A stretch of 64,000 nt of DNA from Planctomycetota bacterium (GTDB taxonomy: Bacteria; Planctomycetota; Phycisphaerae; Phycisphaerales; UBA1924): the NCBI GenBank assembly GCA_030950285.1, contig JAUZRR010000009.1, positions 107,167 through 171,166 of the forward strand. Reading direction: 5' to 3'. The position numbers and the translations under genes were made by a program. Below the pieces are notes generated by a model, which made no database searches, was not told where the DNA came from, and worked only from the letters and a program-made list of their open reading frames with translations. Of this stretch, positions 1 through 8,464 are shown one piece after another; the first letter of the stretch is position 1, and every line of letters starts with the position of its first letter.

Positions 1-2
1 AA

Positions 3-683
3 CGCATGAACTGGTTCCTCGAAAACCGCAGCGATCTGGCGCGACACACGACCTATATGGAACCCGACGGCCGACCCGAGCACGCCTACCGACTGCTCGC
101 GCTGCCATCACGCGAACGCCTCGTGCGGATGCTCGGCTATCTGCTCGACGAAGCGGAGTTCCTCTCCCCCTTCGGCATCCGCTCGCTCTCGAAGATTCAC
201 GCCGACCAGCCGTTCATTCTGAGGATTGACGAAAAAGAGTTTCGTGTCGAGTACGCCCCCGGCGAGAGCCCCACCCAGATGTTCGGCGGCAACAGCAACT
301 GGCGCGGCCCGATCTGGTTCCCCATCAACTACATGATCGTCAAAGCACTCGAACGCTACCACCGGTTCTACGGCGACGACCTGAAGGTCGAGTGCCCCAC
401 CGGATCAGGAAACATGATGAACCTGTGGGACGTCTCGCAAGAGCTGCGACGCCGGCTTGCGAAACTCTTTGAGCAGAACGGCCATACCGAGCGCCCGTTC
501 CTTGCCGGAGAGAAACCGTTTGTCGACGCGGCGGGCGAAGAGATGCTGTTCTTCCACGAGTTCTTTCACGGCGACACCGGCAAAGGACTCGGCGCGAGCC
601 ACCAGACCGGATGGACCTCGCTGGTCGCGTCGATCCTCGCGGGGACAAACGTGATGAACAAGCCGCGGGCGGATGCGGAGTAG
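3..683 (+). CDS. GH63/MGH1-like glycoside hydrolase, C-terminal part (5' end outside window)
   Basis: The reading frame is open to the left edge, so this is the C-terminal ~226 residues of a longer gene; the first visible ATG is at 6. The stretch GNSNWRGPIWFPINYMI followed by ALERYHRFYG is typical of the catalytic (alpha/alpha)6 barrel of GH63-like glucosidases and MGH1-type hydrolases. The closing GLGASHQTGWTSLVA also fits the end of that barrel. The substrate cannot be told from this fragment; alpha-glucosides, mannosylglycerate or similar are possible. The family assignment is fairly secure, the specificity open. A cluster of short hairpin repeats follows immediately. Confidence 0.75.
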   Translation, partial: RMNWFLENRSDLARHTTYMEPDGRPEHAYRLLALPSRERLVRMLGYLLDEAEFLSPFGIRSLSKIHADQPFILRIDEKEFRVEYAPGESPTQMFGGNSNWRGPIWFPINYMIVKALERYHRFYGDDLKVECPTGSGNMMNLWDVSQELRRRLAKLFEQNGHTERPFLAGEKPFVDAAGEEMLFFHEFFHGDTGKGLGASHQTGWTSLVASILAGTNVMNKPRADAE

Positions 684-697
684 AAGCCGATCGCTCC

Positions 698-806
698 GTG
701 GCACCGGCTTCCAGCCGGTGTGGTGCCGCGTGCCTGATTCAACACCGGCTGGAAGCCGGTGCCACGGGATGAAGCCGGTGCCACGGGATGAAGCCGGTGC
801 CACGCG
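698..806. repeat. Hairpin repeat cluster with a 19-bp tandem unit
   Basis: A palindromic unit built on ACCGGCTTCCAGCCGGT lies at 698-723 and recurs inverted at 740-765. The right part continues as a tandem repeat of GAAGCCGGTGCCACGGGAT (752-770, 771-789, partial from 790). The same unit occurs alone at 62017-62040 after gpsA. It sits between two convergent genes, so it may act as a bidirectional terminator or be a REP-type element. Confidence 0.75.
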
Positions 807-809
807 AGG

Positions 810-1454
810 TCAGTCTTCCACCGTGCCGTAGAGCCGATCGCCGGCGTCGCCGAGCCCGGGCAGGATGAACCCGCACGCACTGAGCTGCCGATCTACCGCA
901 GCGGTGTAAATCACCACGTCAGGTTCGGCGTCGTGAATGCGGGCGATGCCTTCCGGTGCCGCGACCAGACACATGAGTCGAAGGTCGGTCGCGCCCGCCT
1001 CGCGGAGCATGCGCAACGCCGCGACAGCCGAGCCGCCGGTCGCGAGCATCGGATCGACCAGAATCACAGGCCCGGCGTCAAGATCGCTCGGCAGTTTGTT
1101 GAGGTAGGCTTTGGGCTCGAGCGTTTGCTCGTCGCGCGCCATGCCCAGGTGCCCGACGCGGGCCTCGGGCATCACGTCCATGACGCCCTCGGCCATCCCG
1201 AGCCCGGCGCGGAGGACGGGGACGACCGTGATCGTCCCGAGCAGGCGGGTGCCGGTCATGGTTTCGAGCGGCGTGTCGATTTCGACCGGCGCGTGGGGAA
1301 ACTGCCTCGTCACCTCGTAGACCATCAGGCCGGCGATCTGTTTCATCAGGGCGCGGAACGCCCGCGAGCCGGTCGAACGCTCGCGGATCCACGTGAGCTT
1401 GTGCTGAATCAGCGGGTGGTCAAAGACGATGACGTTGGCGGGTGAATCGGGCAT
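810..1454 (-). CDS. upp: Uracil phosphoribosyltransferase
   Basis: Converts uracil plus PRPP to UMP in pyrimidine salvage (cytoplasmic). The 214-residue product has the normal family length. Visible marks are the N-terminal HPLIQHKLTWIRE, the central VVPVLRAGLGMAEG, the PRPP-binding loop VILVDPMLATGGSA, and the uracil-binding C-terminal end GFILPGLGDAGDRLYGT. The ATG at 1454 is preferred; a GTG codon lies directly in front of it. It is divergent from a cytosine deaminase whose start is only 59 bp away, so the two can work in sequence: cytosine to uracil to UMP. Confidence 0.95.
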   Translation of the reverse strand: MPDSPANVIVFDHPLIQHKLTWIRERSTGSRAFRALMKQIAGLMVYEVTRQFPHAPVEIDTPLETMTGTRLLGTITVVPVLRAGLGMAEGVMDVMPEARVGHLGMARDEQTLEPKAYLNKLPSDLDAGPVILVDPMLATGGSAVAALRMLREAGATDLRLMCLVAAPEGIARIHDAEPDVVIYTAAVDRQLSACGFILPGLGDAGDRLYGTVED

Positions 1455-1513
1455 CACCGCATCGTATCAAGAACACCCGGGCACGATCGCATTGCCTGTG
1501 CTACAACATTCGT

Positions 1514-2014
1514 ATGACCGAAGCCGACCCAACCATGCCGGAGCATTCCCACCCCGACCGCGCCGCGTTGGACCGGCTCGCTCTGGATGCCGCGATCGCC
1601 CAAGCCGAGAAATCCCGCGACGAGGGCGGTATCCCGATCGGGGCTGCGTTGGTCACGCCCGATGGTGTTGTCGTCGCGGCCGGGCACAACATGCGCGTGC
1701 AGGCGGGCGACCCGACCGCCCACGGCGAGATGAGTTGTATCCGTGCTGCCGGGCGGAGACGCGACTGGCACACGCTGACCATGGCAACAACGCTTTCTCC
1801 CTGTGCGATGTGCGCAGGAGCCGTGGTGTTGCACCGGATCCCCCGCGTCGTGATCGGCGAGAGCCGCACGTTTCAAGGGCGCGAGGACTGGCTGCGCGAC
1901 GCCGGGATCGAGGTTGTGGTCGTCGATGACGCGGGGTGTGTGGCGATGATGGAGCGGTTCATCGCCGAGCACCCGGAGCTGTGGAAGGAGGACATCGGGG
2001 TGCCGGGCCAGTGA
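1514..2014 (+). CDS. Cytosine deaminase, fungal FCY1-like
   Basis: Zinc-dependent deaminase of 166 residues. The zinc site is visible as HGE (in AHGEMS) and SPCAMC. The usual default would be a tRNA adenosine deaminase (TadA), but the C-terminal half follows yeast FCY1: IPRVVIGE, then EVVVVDD, and the ending WKEDIG matches the FCY1 ending WFEDIG. The start at 1514 is chosen because the upstream extension (from 1442) runs back over the divergent upp promoter region. Pairing with upp supports cytosine as substrate. A more general nucleoside deaminase remains possible. Confidence 0.8.
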   Translation: MTEADPTMPEHSHPDRAALDRLALDAAIAQAEKSRDEGGIPIGAALVTPDGVVVAAGHNMRVQAGDPTAHGEMSCIRAAGRRRDWHTLTMATTLSPCAMCAGAVVLHRIPRVVIGESRTFQGREDWLRDAGIEVVVVDDAGCVAMMERFIAEHPELWKEDIGVPGQ

Positions 2015-2020
2015 ACGGCA

Positions 2021-3652
2021 CTACGCGCTGTCCAGCGCGAGACTCGCAACCGTGACATCGTCGTCGAGCGCGTCGGCGCCCGCGTGGGCCTGCACCTCGC
2101 GGAAGAGCCGTTCCACGTCCTCGGCCGCCGCGTTGCAGGGCTCGAGCGCCGCGATGGTGCGGGCCAGGCCGAACTCTTCACCCCCGCGCGAGCGCTGCTC
2201 GACCACACCATCCGAGAGCAGCACAATCCGCCCGCCCTCGCCGAGCATCAGCGTTTCATCGTGATAGGGTGCGTCAGGATCAACACCCAAAGGCAACCCG
2301 CCGACGGTCTGGAGCGGGGTCGGCGAGGCGTCGCGGGAGCTGCGCACAAGCCAGTGCCCGTGCCCGGCATCGACAAACCGGACCGTACGGCCGTCGGGCT
2401 CGATCACCGCGACCCACAACGAAATAAATCGCCCTCCCGGAAGCATCGGCGCGAGCTCAGGACCGATCTCATCAAGCGCCGCAGCCGGGCTCGCGGTCGA
2501 ACGCAGCGCCGCGTTGAGCATCGTCTGCGTTGTCGCCATCAGCATCGCCGCACCGACACCCTTGCCCGCGACATCACCCAGATACACCCCGACGCGCCGG
2601 CCCTCGAGCGGCAGGATGTTGAACAGGTCGCCCGCGACGAACCGCCCGGGTTTCATGCGCACGCTATAGCCCACACTCCGGCAGCGCCCCTCGGCCGCGG
2701 GCATCAAGAGCCGCCTCGCTTCGGCTGCGGCGCTGACATCGCGCATGATCTCGGCGTTGAGCCGTTCGAGCGCGGCGCGGCGTTGGTTCGCCAGCGCAAG
2801 CCCTCCGATACGGCACAGCGCCTGGCAGAACGCCCCGGCGTCGGGCTCGACGATCGCGTCGTGCCGACGATCGTCGAGATAGAGATACGCATCCACCGCG
2901 TCGCCCAGCGCGATCGGTGCACAGATCGCCGCCTGGATACCCAGCCTGGCGATCGACTCGCCGTGATTGATCGGCCCGTCGTGGCTGAGCCTGGCGACCT
3001 GCCCGGAGCCCGCCGCCTCGATAAGGGTGCGCGAGAACGGCCGCTCTGCGAGCTGAAAGTCGCCAGCGGTCGCGAGCAGTTCGATCTCGTCGCCTACGAG
3101 CCTGAACACCGCAGCACGCGGGAAGCCGGTCCCCTCCCGAGCGGCCTGCGCCACCGCACGGGCGAGCGGTTCTTCGCTTGTTGCCGCGTATATCTGGGCT
3201 GCACAGTCGATCAGCAGGTCGAGCCGTCGCCGCGCGAGCGAGCGCAGTTCTCGCTCGGGCACCGCGTCCACCCGCTCGCCGGCTGCGAGAACGCCGGGCG
3301 ATCCGCGCAGCGTGAGGCGCGTCGTGCCGGCCGACGCACCGACCTGCGCGCGGAATGTCCACGGCCCGATCGAGAGCAGATCAAGATCGCTCAGCGGCGT
3401 GGGTGTGTCGGGCGCGATCGGCGTGCCGTTGATCGTGACCCCGGCGCGGCTGTGCAGATCGGTCACAAGCCACGTGCCACCGACATCGGCGAGCGTCGCA
3501 TGGCGGCGCGAGACCGAAGGATCAGACAACTGCACATCACACGTCACGCTGCGCCCGAGCACGAGCGTCGACCCCGGGGTCGCTTCCAGAGTCGCAACAG
3601 GAGGACCCTGGAGCGGCAAGAGCTTCAATGGCTGCGCGTTGGAGGATCGCAT
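2021..3652 (-). CDS. FHA-GAF-PP2C (RsbU/SpoIIE-type) serine phosphatase
   Basis: A 543-residue regulatory phosphatase. Residues ~20-105 form an FHA phosphothreonine-binding domain (LVLGRSVTCDVQLSDPSVSRRHA). Residues ~130-290 look like a GAF sensor domain. The C-terminal ~230 residues are a PP2C-type phosphatase with GDLFNILPL, YLGDVAGKGVGAAMLMA and LLSDGVVEQ. Proteins of this build act in partner-switching control of sigma factors or in second-messenger-driven signalling; no cognate anti-sigma gene is nearby. The ATG at 3652 is favoured over the longer frame (to 3739), which would overlap the upstream gene. The upstream gene ends 37 bp before, so cotranscription is likely. Confidence 0.85.
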   Translation of the reverse strand: MRSSNAQPLKLLPLQGPPVATLEATPGSTLVLGRSVTCDVQLSDPSVSRRHATLADVGGTWLVTDLHSRAGVTINGTPIAPDTPTPLSDLDLLSIGPWTFRAQVGASAGTTRLTLRGSPGVLAAGERVDAVPERELRSLARRRLDLLIDCAAQIYAATSEEPLARAVAQAAREGTGFPRAAVFRLVGDEIELLATAGDFQLAERPFSRTLIEAAGSGQVARLSHDGPINHGESIARLGIQAAICAPIALGDAVDAYLYLDDRRHDAIVEPDAGAFCQALCRIGGLALANQRRAALERLNAEIMRDVSAAAEARRLLMPAAEGRCRSVGYSVRMKPGRFVAGDLFNILPLEGRRVGVYLGDVAGKGVGAAMLMATTQTMLNAALRSTASPAAALDEIGPELAPMLPGGRFISLWVAVIEPDGRTVRFVDAGHGHWLVRSSRDASPTPLQTVGGLPLGVDPDAPYHDETLMLGEGGRIVLLSDGVVEQRSRGGEEFGLARTIAALEPCNAAAEDVERLFREVQAHAGADALDDDVTVASLALDSA

Positions 3653-3689
3653 CGGTAAAGTCAGAGAACGCGAACGGTGCAAGCACGGA

Positions 3690-5840
3690 TCATCGGTTGT
3701 CCATCTCCCGCACCTCGCCGCAGCGGAGGACTGTTTCAAGGTAACGAACGTCGGCCGCGTCCGCGACGCCGTCGAAGTTCACATCGCTGGGTGAAGCGTG
3801 CATCGCGTAAAGATCCTCGACATCGAACGAGCCGTCGGCGGTGAGATCGAACGGGTGCCGGTCGTACACAAGCACGATCCGACCCAGCGCCGACGCGCCC
3901 GAAGACGACGTAACGCGGTAGGTCATCACGTCAAACCCTGTCGCGCCGGGGTCCGGCGCGAGCAGACGGTACGGCCCGTCTGGGCCCGCAACAACACTCG
4001 CCTGCGCTGGCGCGTCGACGATCTCGAAACTGATCGTCTCGGTCGAATCATCCACCAGATACGGGAGCATCACGAACACGTCCGCCGCGCCGCCAGCCCA
4101 CACCGTGGAGTCGTAGACCGTGGGCAGCCCCCCCGCCGGAGTCCCTTCAACATACTCGATCGACACCTCGATGGGCGCAGAGCGCACGCGCATGCCGTCG
4201 GCAAACAGCGCCTCGGCGTGGACGCTCGACGACCCCGCACCGAGCTGCACACCGGCGACTTCCAGGGTTGCCTCGCACCCGGCCGCCGAAGCGAGCACGC
4301 GGTCGTGCTGCACCAGACGGACCTCGACCGGCGCCCCGCCAAAGCCGCCGGCAAGCGACCGCACGTCGAACACGAAGGTCGTGGAGAGATCGCCCGTCGT
4401 CGCCGAGACGCTCTCGATCTGGGCGGCACGCCCGAGGTTGTTGACGATGAGTTCGCTCTGCCACACGCCGAGCGATCGCACGGTCGAGGTGTCGTACCCG
4501 AACGCCCGCAGGTCGTGCCAGCCGTCCTCGAGCTGGGTCGTGTCGATCTCCAGCGGCGTGACAAACCCCGCGTCCACACGCCGGTTGTCCACAACAATCT
4601 CGTAGTCAAACACAAAGTTGCCCGGCTTACTGGTCTGCCCGCTCGGCGTGATCTCGATGACGCCCGAGACCGGGCCGGTCGGCGCGTCCTGGACGGTGAC
4701 GGTCACCTCGTAATCAAACGCCCGGCACATCGGATCGCCATAGATCAGCCCCTGGAACGGGGTGAAGTTGAGCGCACGGAAGATCGACTCGCCCATCGAG
4801 GCGCCCTGGTGGTAGTACGCCATCGAGCGGGCGTGCGTGAACTTGCCGGGATAGTTGCAGGGCTCTTCGACGGTGCCGTGCGAAGCGGTCGCCCCCGCGC
4901 GGATCCACTCGGAGATCTTCGTCTGGTTCACGTTGTCGAACATTGCGCCGTAGCTGGTCAGGTGGTCGGCGTATGACCCGGGGAGCAGCGTCATGTTCGC
5001 GCCGGGGATATCGAGCACCGCGGCGCCGGTCAGGATACTCAGCACGTCGTCCTCGTTGCGTGGCATCTGGCGGAACTCGTGACTCGCGGTGCCCCCCTGC
5101 GAGGTGATCTGTGCCACCACGCTGGGGAACGCGTTGTGCCGAGGCCCGGAGCGGTTCTGGTCGTTGGTCTGGCAAAAATAGAACGTGCCCGCGGGTCTGG
5201 AAAAGTCGGCCGCGACCGAGCGGTCGATGTTGTCGAAAATCTCCTGCAGCGTGTTGCCCCGTTCCCCGGTGTACCCGAGCATCGCGCCCAGGTAGTACCG
5301 CCTCGCGTTGGGATCCGAGCTCGGGCTGCCCGCGAGATAGGTCTGCTCGCTGTCGAAACGCACCATGGTAAAGGTGTTGCGCGCGTAGCGGTTGTTGAAG
5401 TTCGAGTTGACCCCCGCGAGGATCTCGTCGGCCACAAACGCGGTGGTGTACGCCCCCGAGATCGAGAACCGACGCACCGGCGAACAGCCGTCGCTGACGA
5501 GCCCCGGCGCATCGATATAGAACGGCGACCCGGGCATCAGCACGATGTAGTCCGCCTGGTTCCCGACACCCCGCTCGTCGATCAACGCCTGCAACGCGAC
5601 GAGATTCCACGCGACAAACGCCTGGTAGTCATCAGCCCCGGGCGAAAAGTAGAGCACGTTCTCCGACGGCACATTCCGAGCGGCGCGGTAATAGTTCGCC
5701 GCGTACATCGACTCGGCGTTGAGCGGGTCGGCGATGATGATGATGTTCTCGCCCGAGCCCCCCGCGGCCGCCTGCCCCGCAGCCGCTGCCAACATACACG
5801 CCGCCGATGCTGCGATCCCGAACCGTTTGCCCATTGCCAT
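3690..5840 (-). CDS. Exported TIGR03790-family protein with dockerin-like C-terminus
   Basis: A 716-residue protein with a signal peptide (MAMGKRFGIAASAACMLAAAAGQAAA). The first ~350 residues match the TIGR03790 pattern: SMYAANYYRAARNVPSENVLYF, then DYIVLMPGSPFYI. The function of that family is unknown. Middle residues look like beta-sandwich domains. Near the end, DLTADGSFDVEDLYAMH and DVNFDGVADAADVRYLE are two calcium-binding dockerin-like EF-hand loops. The start at 5840 has AAGGAGG six bases upstream, which rejects the longer frame. Likely secreted or surface-attached; precedes the FHA-PP2C phosphatase gene. Confidence 0.75.
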   Translation of the reverse strand: MAMGKRFGIAASAACMLAAAAGQAAAGGSGENIIIIADPLNAESMYAANYYRAARNVPSENVLYFSPGADDYQAFVAWNLVALQALIDERGVGNQADYIVLMPGSPFYIDAPGLVSDGCSPVRRFSISGAYTTAFVADEILAGVNSNFNNRYARNTFTMVRFDSEQTYLAGSPSSDPNARRYYLGAMLGYTGERGNTLQEIFDNIDRSVAADFSRPAGTFYFCQTNDQNRSGPRHNAFPSVVAQITSQGGTASHEFRQMPRNEDDVLSILTGAAVLDIPGANMTLLPGSYADHLTSYGAMFDNVNQTKISEWIRAGATASHGTVEEPCNYPGKFTHARSMAYYHQGASMGESIFRALNFTPFQGLIYGDPMCRAFDYEVTVTVQDAPTGPVSGVIEITPSGQTSKPGNFVFDYEIVVDNRRVDAGFVTPLEIDTTQLEDGWHDLRAFGYDTSTVRSLGVWQSELIVNNLGRAAQIESVSATTGDLSTTFVFDVRSLAGGFGGAPVEVRLVQHDRVLASAAGCEATLEVAGVQLGAGSSSVHAEALFADGMRVRSAPIEVSIEYVEGTPAGGLPTVYDSTVWAGGAADVFVMLPYLVDDSTETISFEIVDAPAQASVVAGPDGPYRLLAPDPGATGFDVMTYRVTSSSGASALGRIVLVYDRHPFDLTADGSFDVEDLYAMHASPSDVNFDGVADAADVRYLETVLRCGEVREMDNR

Positions 5841-6057
5841 GCCCGGCCTCCTTGTTCTCTCTTGGTTCTCGATTGCCTCGCGGTCTTGCGCGTTGCGTTC
5901 TCTCGCCACCATTCGCCGGGCGTTTCAATCCGCCCGGACCGACACCCCGCCCCAGTGTAGATCGGCTTGCCCAAGACCCCAAGCCAAACTTCGTCCGAGA
6001 ACAGCGATCGGTTCTCCAGATTCGGCCTCACGCCACCAGCGCGATGGTATCGAGCGG

Positions 6058-7563
6058 CTATTCGTCCGATTTCGGCCGGTCGCCTCCAACATCGCTCGGC
6101 AAGCCCGGCTCGAGCTCGGGCTCGAACAGGCCGCCGGGCGGCGCAACCGCCGGGCTTCCCGAACGCACCGTGAACGGATCGGGCAACACCGGCAGCCCCA
6201 GACTCATGCGGAGTTGGTTCTCTGCCTGCAACTGCGCAGGAAATATCCTGCGGGGGAACAACCTTGAAGAGCCGTCCGTGTTGAGCACCGCGACAAACCG
6301 CTGCGGCTGCTGCACCGCCGCCTTCTGGTCCCACGCCTCGATCACGATCCACAGCCCCGGCGGCGGGTTGACCGGATCGACGCCGTGGTAGGTGAACACA
6401 AAGTCGCCGAGCCGATGGGCGACCACGTCCGTCGGCATCGACTCCAGCACCGCGGCGAGCGTGCTCTCCCGGCTCTCGGGCGCAAGCGACCACCACGCGC
6501 TCAGCGCCACGCCCCCGAGCCCGACGTCGTCGGTGGTCGTGCTCGACATCGTTGCAACAAAGTCCTGTGCCGCGATCGAACCGTCGTCGAGCAGCTCGCC
6601 CATGTGCGCCGGCCACGCGCCCGACGCAGCCGCCGCACGGAGCGGGGCGCGGAACATCCCCACGTCGTAGGTCGAGCCCGAGGCCGACTGCGAGAAGGTC
6701 ACCGAACTTTGGTAGGCACCGATGATGCCGATCACGCCCAACCCGACCACCAGCACCGTAATCACCCCCGGCAAGGCCCCCACCGCGAGCGCCGCCCGCA
6801 CGCCACGGACCTTCTGGGCGGTCGCCAGCGCAATGCCCGCCGCGATCACCCACCACAGCGTGCCGATCCACCCGAAGTAGATGCCCAGGCACGGGAAGAG
6901 CACGACGACGTTCGGCGAGCAGGTATAGCACAGCGCGTGGACGGTGCGCCCGATGCCGCCCTCGGTCTTGCCGGTCAGACGGAGCACGCCGTGCGCGGTC
7001 AGCACCCAGAGCCCGAGCAGGAGTACAAACGCGATCGCCGTGCCGAAAAAAATCCCGCCCATGACACCGACCACGCCCATGCCGCCCATTGCGCCGAAGA
7101 GCAACAAGGGCGCGAAAAAGAGCAAGCCAACAATCAGGTGGGTGATCCCCGCGAAAAACCACGCCTGTGCGGGCGGGCTGTCGACGGGCGTGGACCGCAT
7201 CATCCACGCCGGCGAGCTGGGGCCGCGAAATATCGTCCGCACCCAGCGCGAGAGAAACCGTTTGTGCGGTTCGGTCCACGGGTTGACGTCGGCCCTGGTC
7301 TGCCGCTCGCTGACACCCTCGGCCGGCAGCAGCACCATCTCGTCCATCTCGACGCGCTCGCCACAACCCACACAGGCAAACCGCCGCGGTTCGAGGTGCC
7401 CGTCGGGACCGGTGCCGTAGTACTCCTGGGCGCAGTGCGGGCAGGAGAACCGGACCGAGTTCTTCGAGAACCGGAAGTCCGAAGGCAAGAACCCCTCGCC
7501 GCACTCCGGGCAGGTGCGCGAGTGGAGGTTCCACAACGGATAGTCGCAATGCTGACAGTTCAT
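6058..7563 (-). CDS. Zinc-ribbon multi-pass membrane protein (Yip1-like)
   Basis: A 501-residue protein starting with two to three zinc ribbons: CQHCDYPLWNLHSRTCPECG, then CPHC, and CVGCG (residues 3-66). About six hydrophobic helices follow between ~130 and 300, resembling Yip1-type membrane domains. The C-terminal ~200 residues are soluble and contain no recognised motif. Such zinc-ribbon/YIP1 proteins are common in planctomycetes with no established role. The initiator ATG lies at the very start of the zinc ribbon. It is the first of two minus-strand membrane-protein genes; the next gene starts upstream at 8277. Confidence 0.6.
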   Translation of the reverse strand: MNCQHCDYPLWNLHSRTCPECGEGFLPSDFRFSKNSVRFSCPHCAQEYYGTGPDGHLEPRRFACVGCGERVEMDEMVLLPAEGVSERQTRADVNPWTEPHKRFLSRWVRTIFRGPSSPAWMMRSTPVDSPPAQAWFFAGITHLIVGLLFFAPLLLFGAMGGMGVVGVMGGIFFGTAIAFVLLLGLWVLTAHGVLRLTGKTEGGIGRTVHALCYTCSPNVVVLFPCLGIYFGWIGTLWWVIAAGIALATAQKVRGVRAALAVGALPGVITVLVVGLGVIGIIGAYQSSVTFSQSASGSTYDVGMFRAPLRAAAASGAWPAHMGELLDDGSIAAQDFVATMSSTTTDDVGLGGVALSAWWSLAPESRESTLAAVLESMPTDVVAHRLGDFVFTYHGVDPVNPPPGLWIVIEAWDQKAAVQQPQRFVAVLNTDGSSRLFPRRIFPAQLQAENQLRMSLGLPVLPDPFTVRSGSPAVAPPGGLFEPELEPGLPSDVGGDRPKSDE

Positions 7564-7593
7564 GGAATGCTCACGCCGAGCGCCGGGGCGTGG

Positions 7594-8277
7594 TCATCCC
7601 CACGCTGCGACCGCCTCACGGACCTTCGCCCGCCGGAACCACCAGAGCAGAAAGATCGGCCAGATCGCGGTGAGCAGCCACCCGACCACGACCGTAACCG
7701 GCCCGATCGCCCCCATCATGCCCTGGAACCCCGCGGGGAGCTGATCCATGTCGGGGTTCTCCGCCATCTTCTGCATTCCCGACCGCATCACGAAATAGCC
7801 CAGCACCGCGATGTAGGTGTTCGAGAGCAGGTCGAGCCACGCGAACGTGGTCAGCACCCTGGCCGAGGAACGCTTGCGCATCAGCAGCATGATGCCCCCG
7901 ACCAACAGCACGATCGACAGCACAAACTCGACAAACATCTGCGCCGCCTGCAATGCCGGAAAGGGAAAGCTCGCCGCCATCTGCGCTTCAAGACCCTCGG
8001 CGTCCCCCTCGGGAATCAACTCCCCGGCCGCGCCGACCGCTTTGACCGCGACCATCCCGGCCGCACCGCAGGCGTTCTGCAACGTGCCCAACGCACCGAA
8101 AATAATCGCCAGCACCCCCACCACCGTCGGCCAGGCCTCCGGCGGCTTGACGGGCACGAAGTCCCCCTGCGCCGTCGGGGGCAAATCCGGCCTCGCCTCG
8201 GCCGGGGTGTCCGCGAGTGAATCGGCGGGTGGATCGGGCTGGTCGGGTTGGTCGGGTTGGTCGGGTTGGTCGTTCAT
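7594..8277 (-). CDS. Four-helix membrane protein with Pro/Asp repeat N-terminus
   Basis: A 227-residue protein without a recognised family. The first 12 residues are a QPD tandem repeat, encoded by a 9-bp DNA repeat (GGTTGGTCG on the plus strand, ~8236-8274) that could vary by slippage. Then come four predicted membrane helices: VVGVLAIIFGALG, FVEFVLSIVLLVGGIMLL, LLSNTYIAVLGYFVM and GPVTVVVGWLLTAIWPIFLLWWF. It lies 30 bp upstream of the zinc-ribbon protein gene, so the two are probably one transcription unit. Function unknown. Confidence 0.6.
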   Translation of the reverse strand: MNDQPDQPDQPDQPDPPADSLADTPAEARPDLPPTAQGDFVPVKPPEAWPTVVGVLAIIFGALGTLQNACGAAGMVAVKAVGAAGELIPEGDAEGLEAQMAASFPFPALQAAQMFVEFVLSIVLLVGGIMLLMRKRSSARVLTTFAWLDLLSNTYIAVLGYFVMRSGMQKMAENPDMDQLPAGFQGMMGAIGPVTVVVGWLLTAIWPIFLLWWFRRAKVREAVAAWG

Positions 8278-8428
8278 GGGTGTCCTCCGGGGTGTGCCCG
8301 GCTCATACTACGAAGCTGTGGCCGATCCTGCACAGCACAGGATTCTCGTCAGGCTCGGCAAGATTCCCCCTTGCCGTGCATATCCGGGCCGCACCTCACC
8401 CCCGCCACCCCCGCCACCCCCGCCGCGC

Positions 8429-8456
8429 TTGACTGACTATACATTGAATGTATAAT
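8429..8456 (+). promoter_or_regulatory. argR promoter with overlapping operator palindrome
   Basis: TTGACT at 8429-8434 and TATAAT at 8451-8456 are separated by 16 bp, an almost perfect sigma-70 promoter. The perfect 17-bp palindrome TATACATTGAATGTATA (8438-8454) fills the spacer and overlaps the -10, the position expected of an autorepressor site. It does not match the E. coli ARG box exactly. The predicted transcription start (~8463) is about 2 bases before the argR ATG at 8465, so the mRNA would be leaderless or nearly so. Confidence 0.7.
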
Positions 8457-8464
8457 AATACACA

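Noticed and set aside
1442..1513. Longer N-terminus for the cytosine deaminase
   Set aside because: Would overlap the start of upp on the other strand; FCY1-like proteins begin close to the ATG at 1514.
2084..3658. 524-residue plus-strand frame opposite the FHA-PP2C gene
   Set aside because: Antisense shadow; the minus strand encodes clear FHA, GAF and PP2C motifs.
5582..7549. 655-residue minus-strand frame
   Set aside because: Overlaps two supported genes in a different frame and has no domain or ribosome site.
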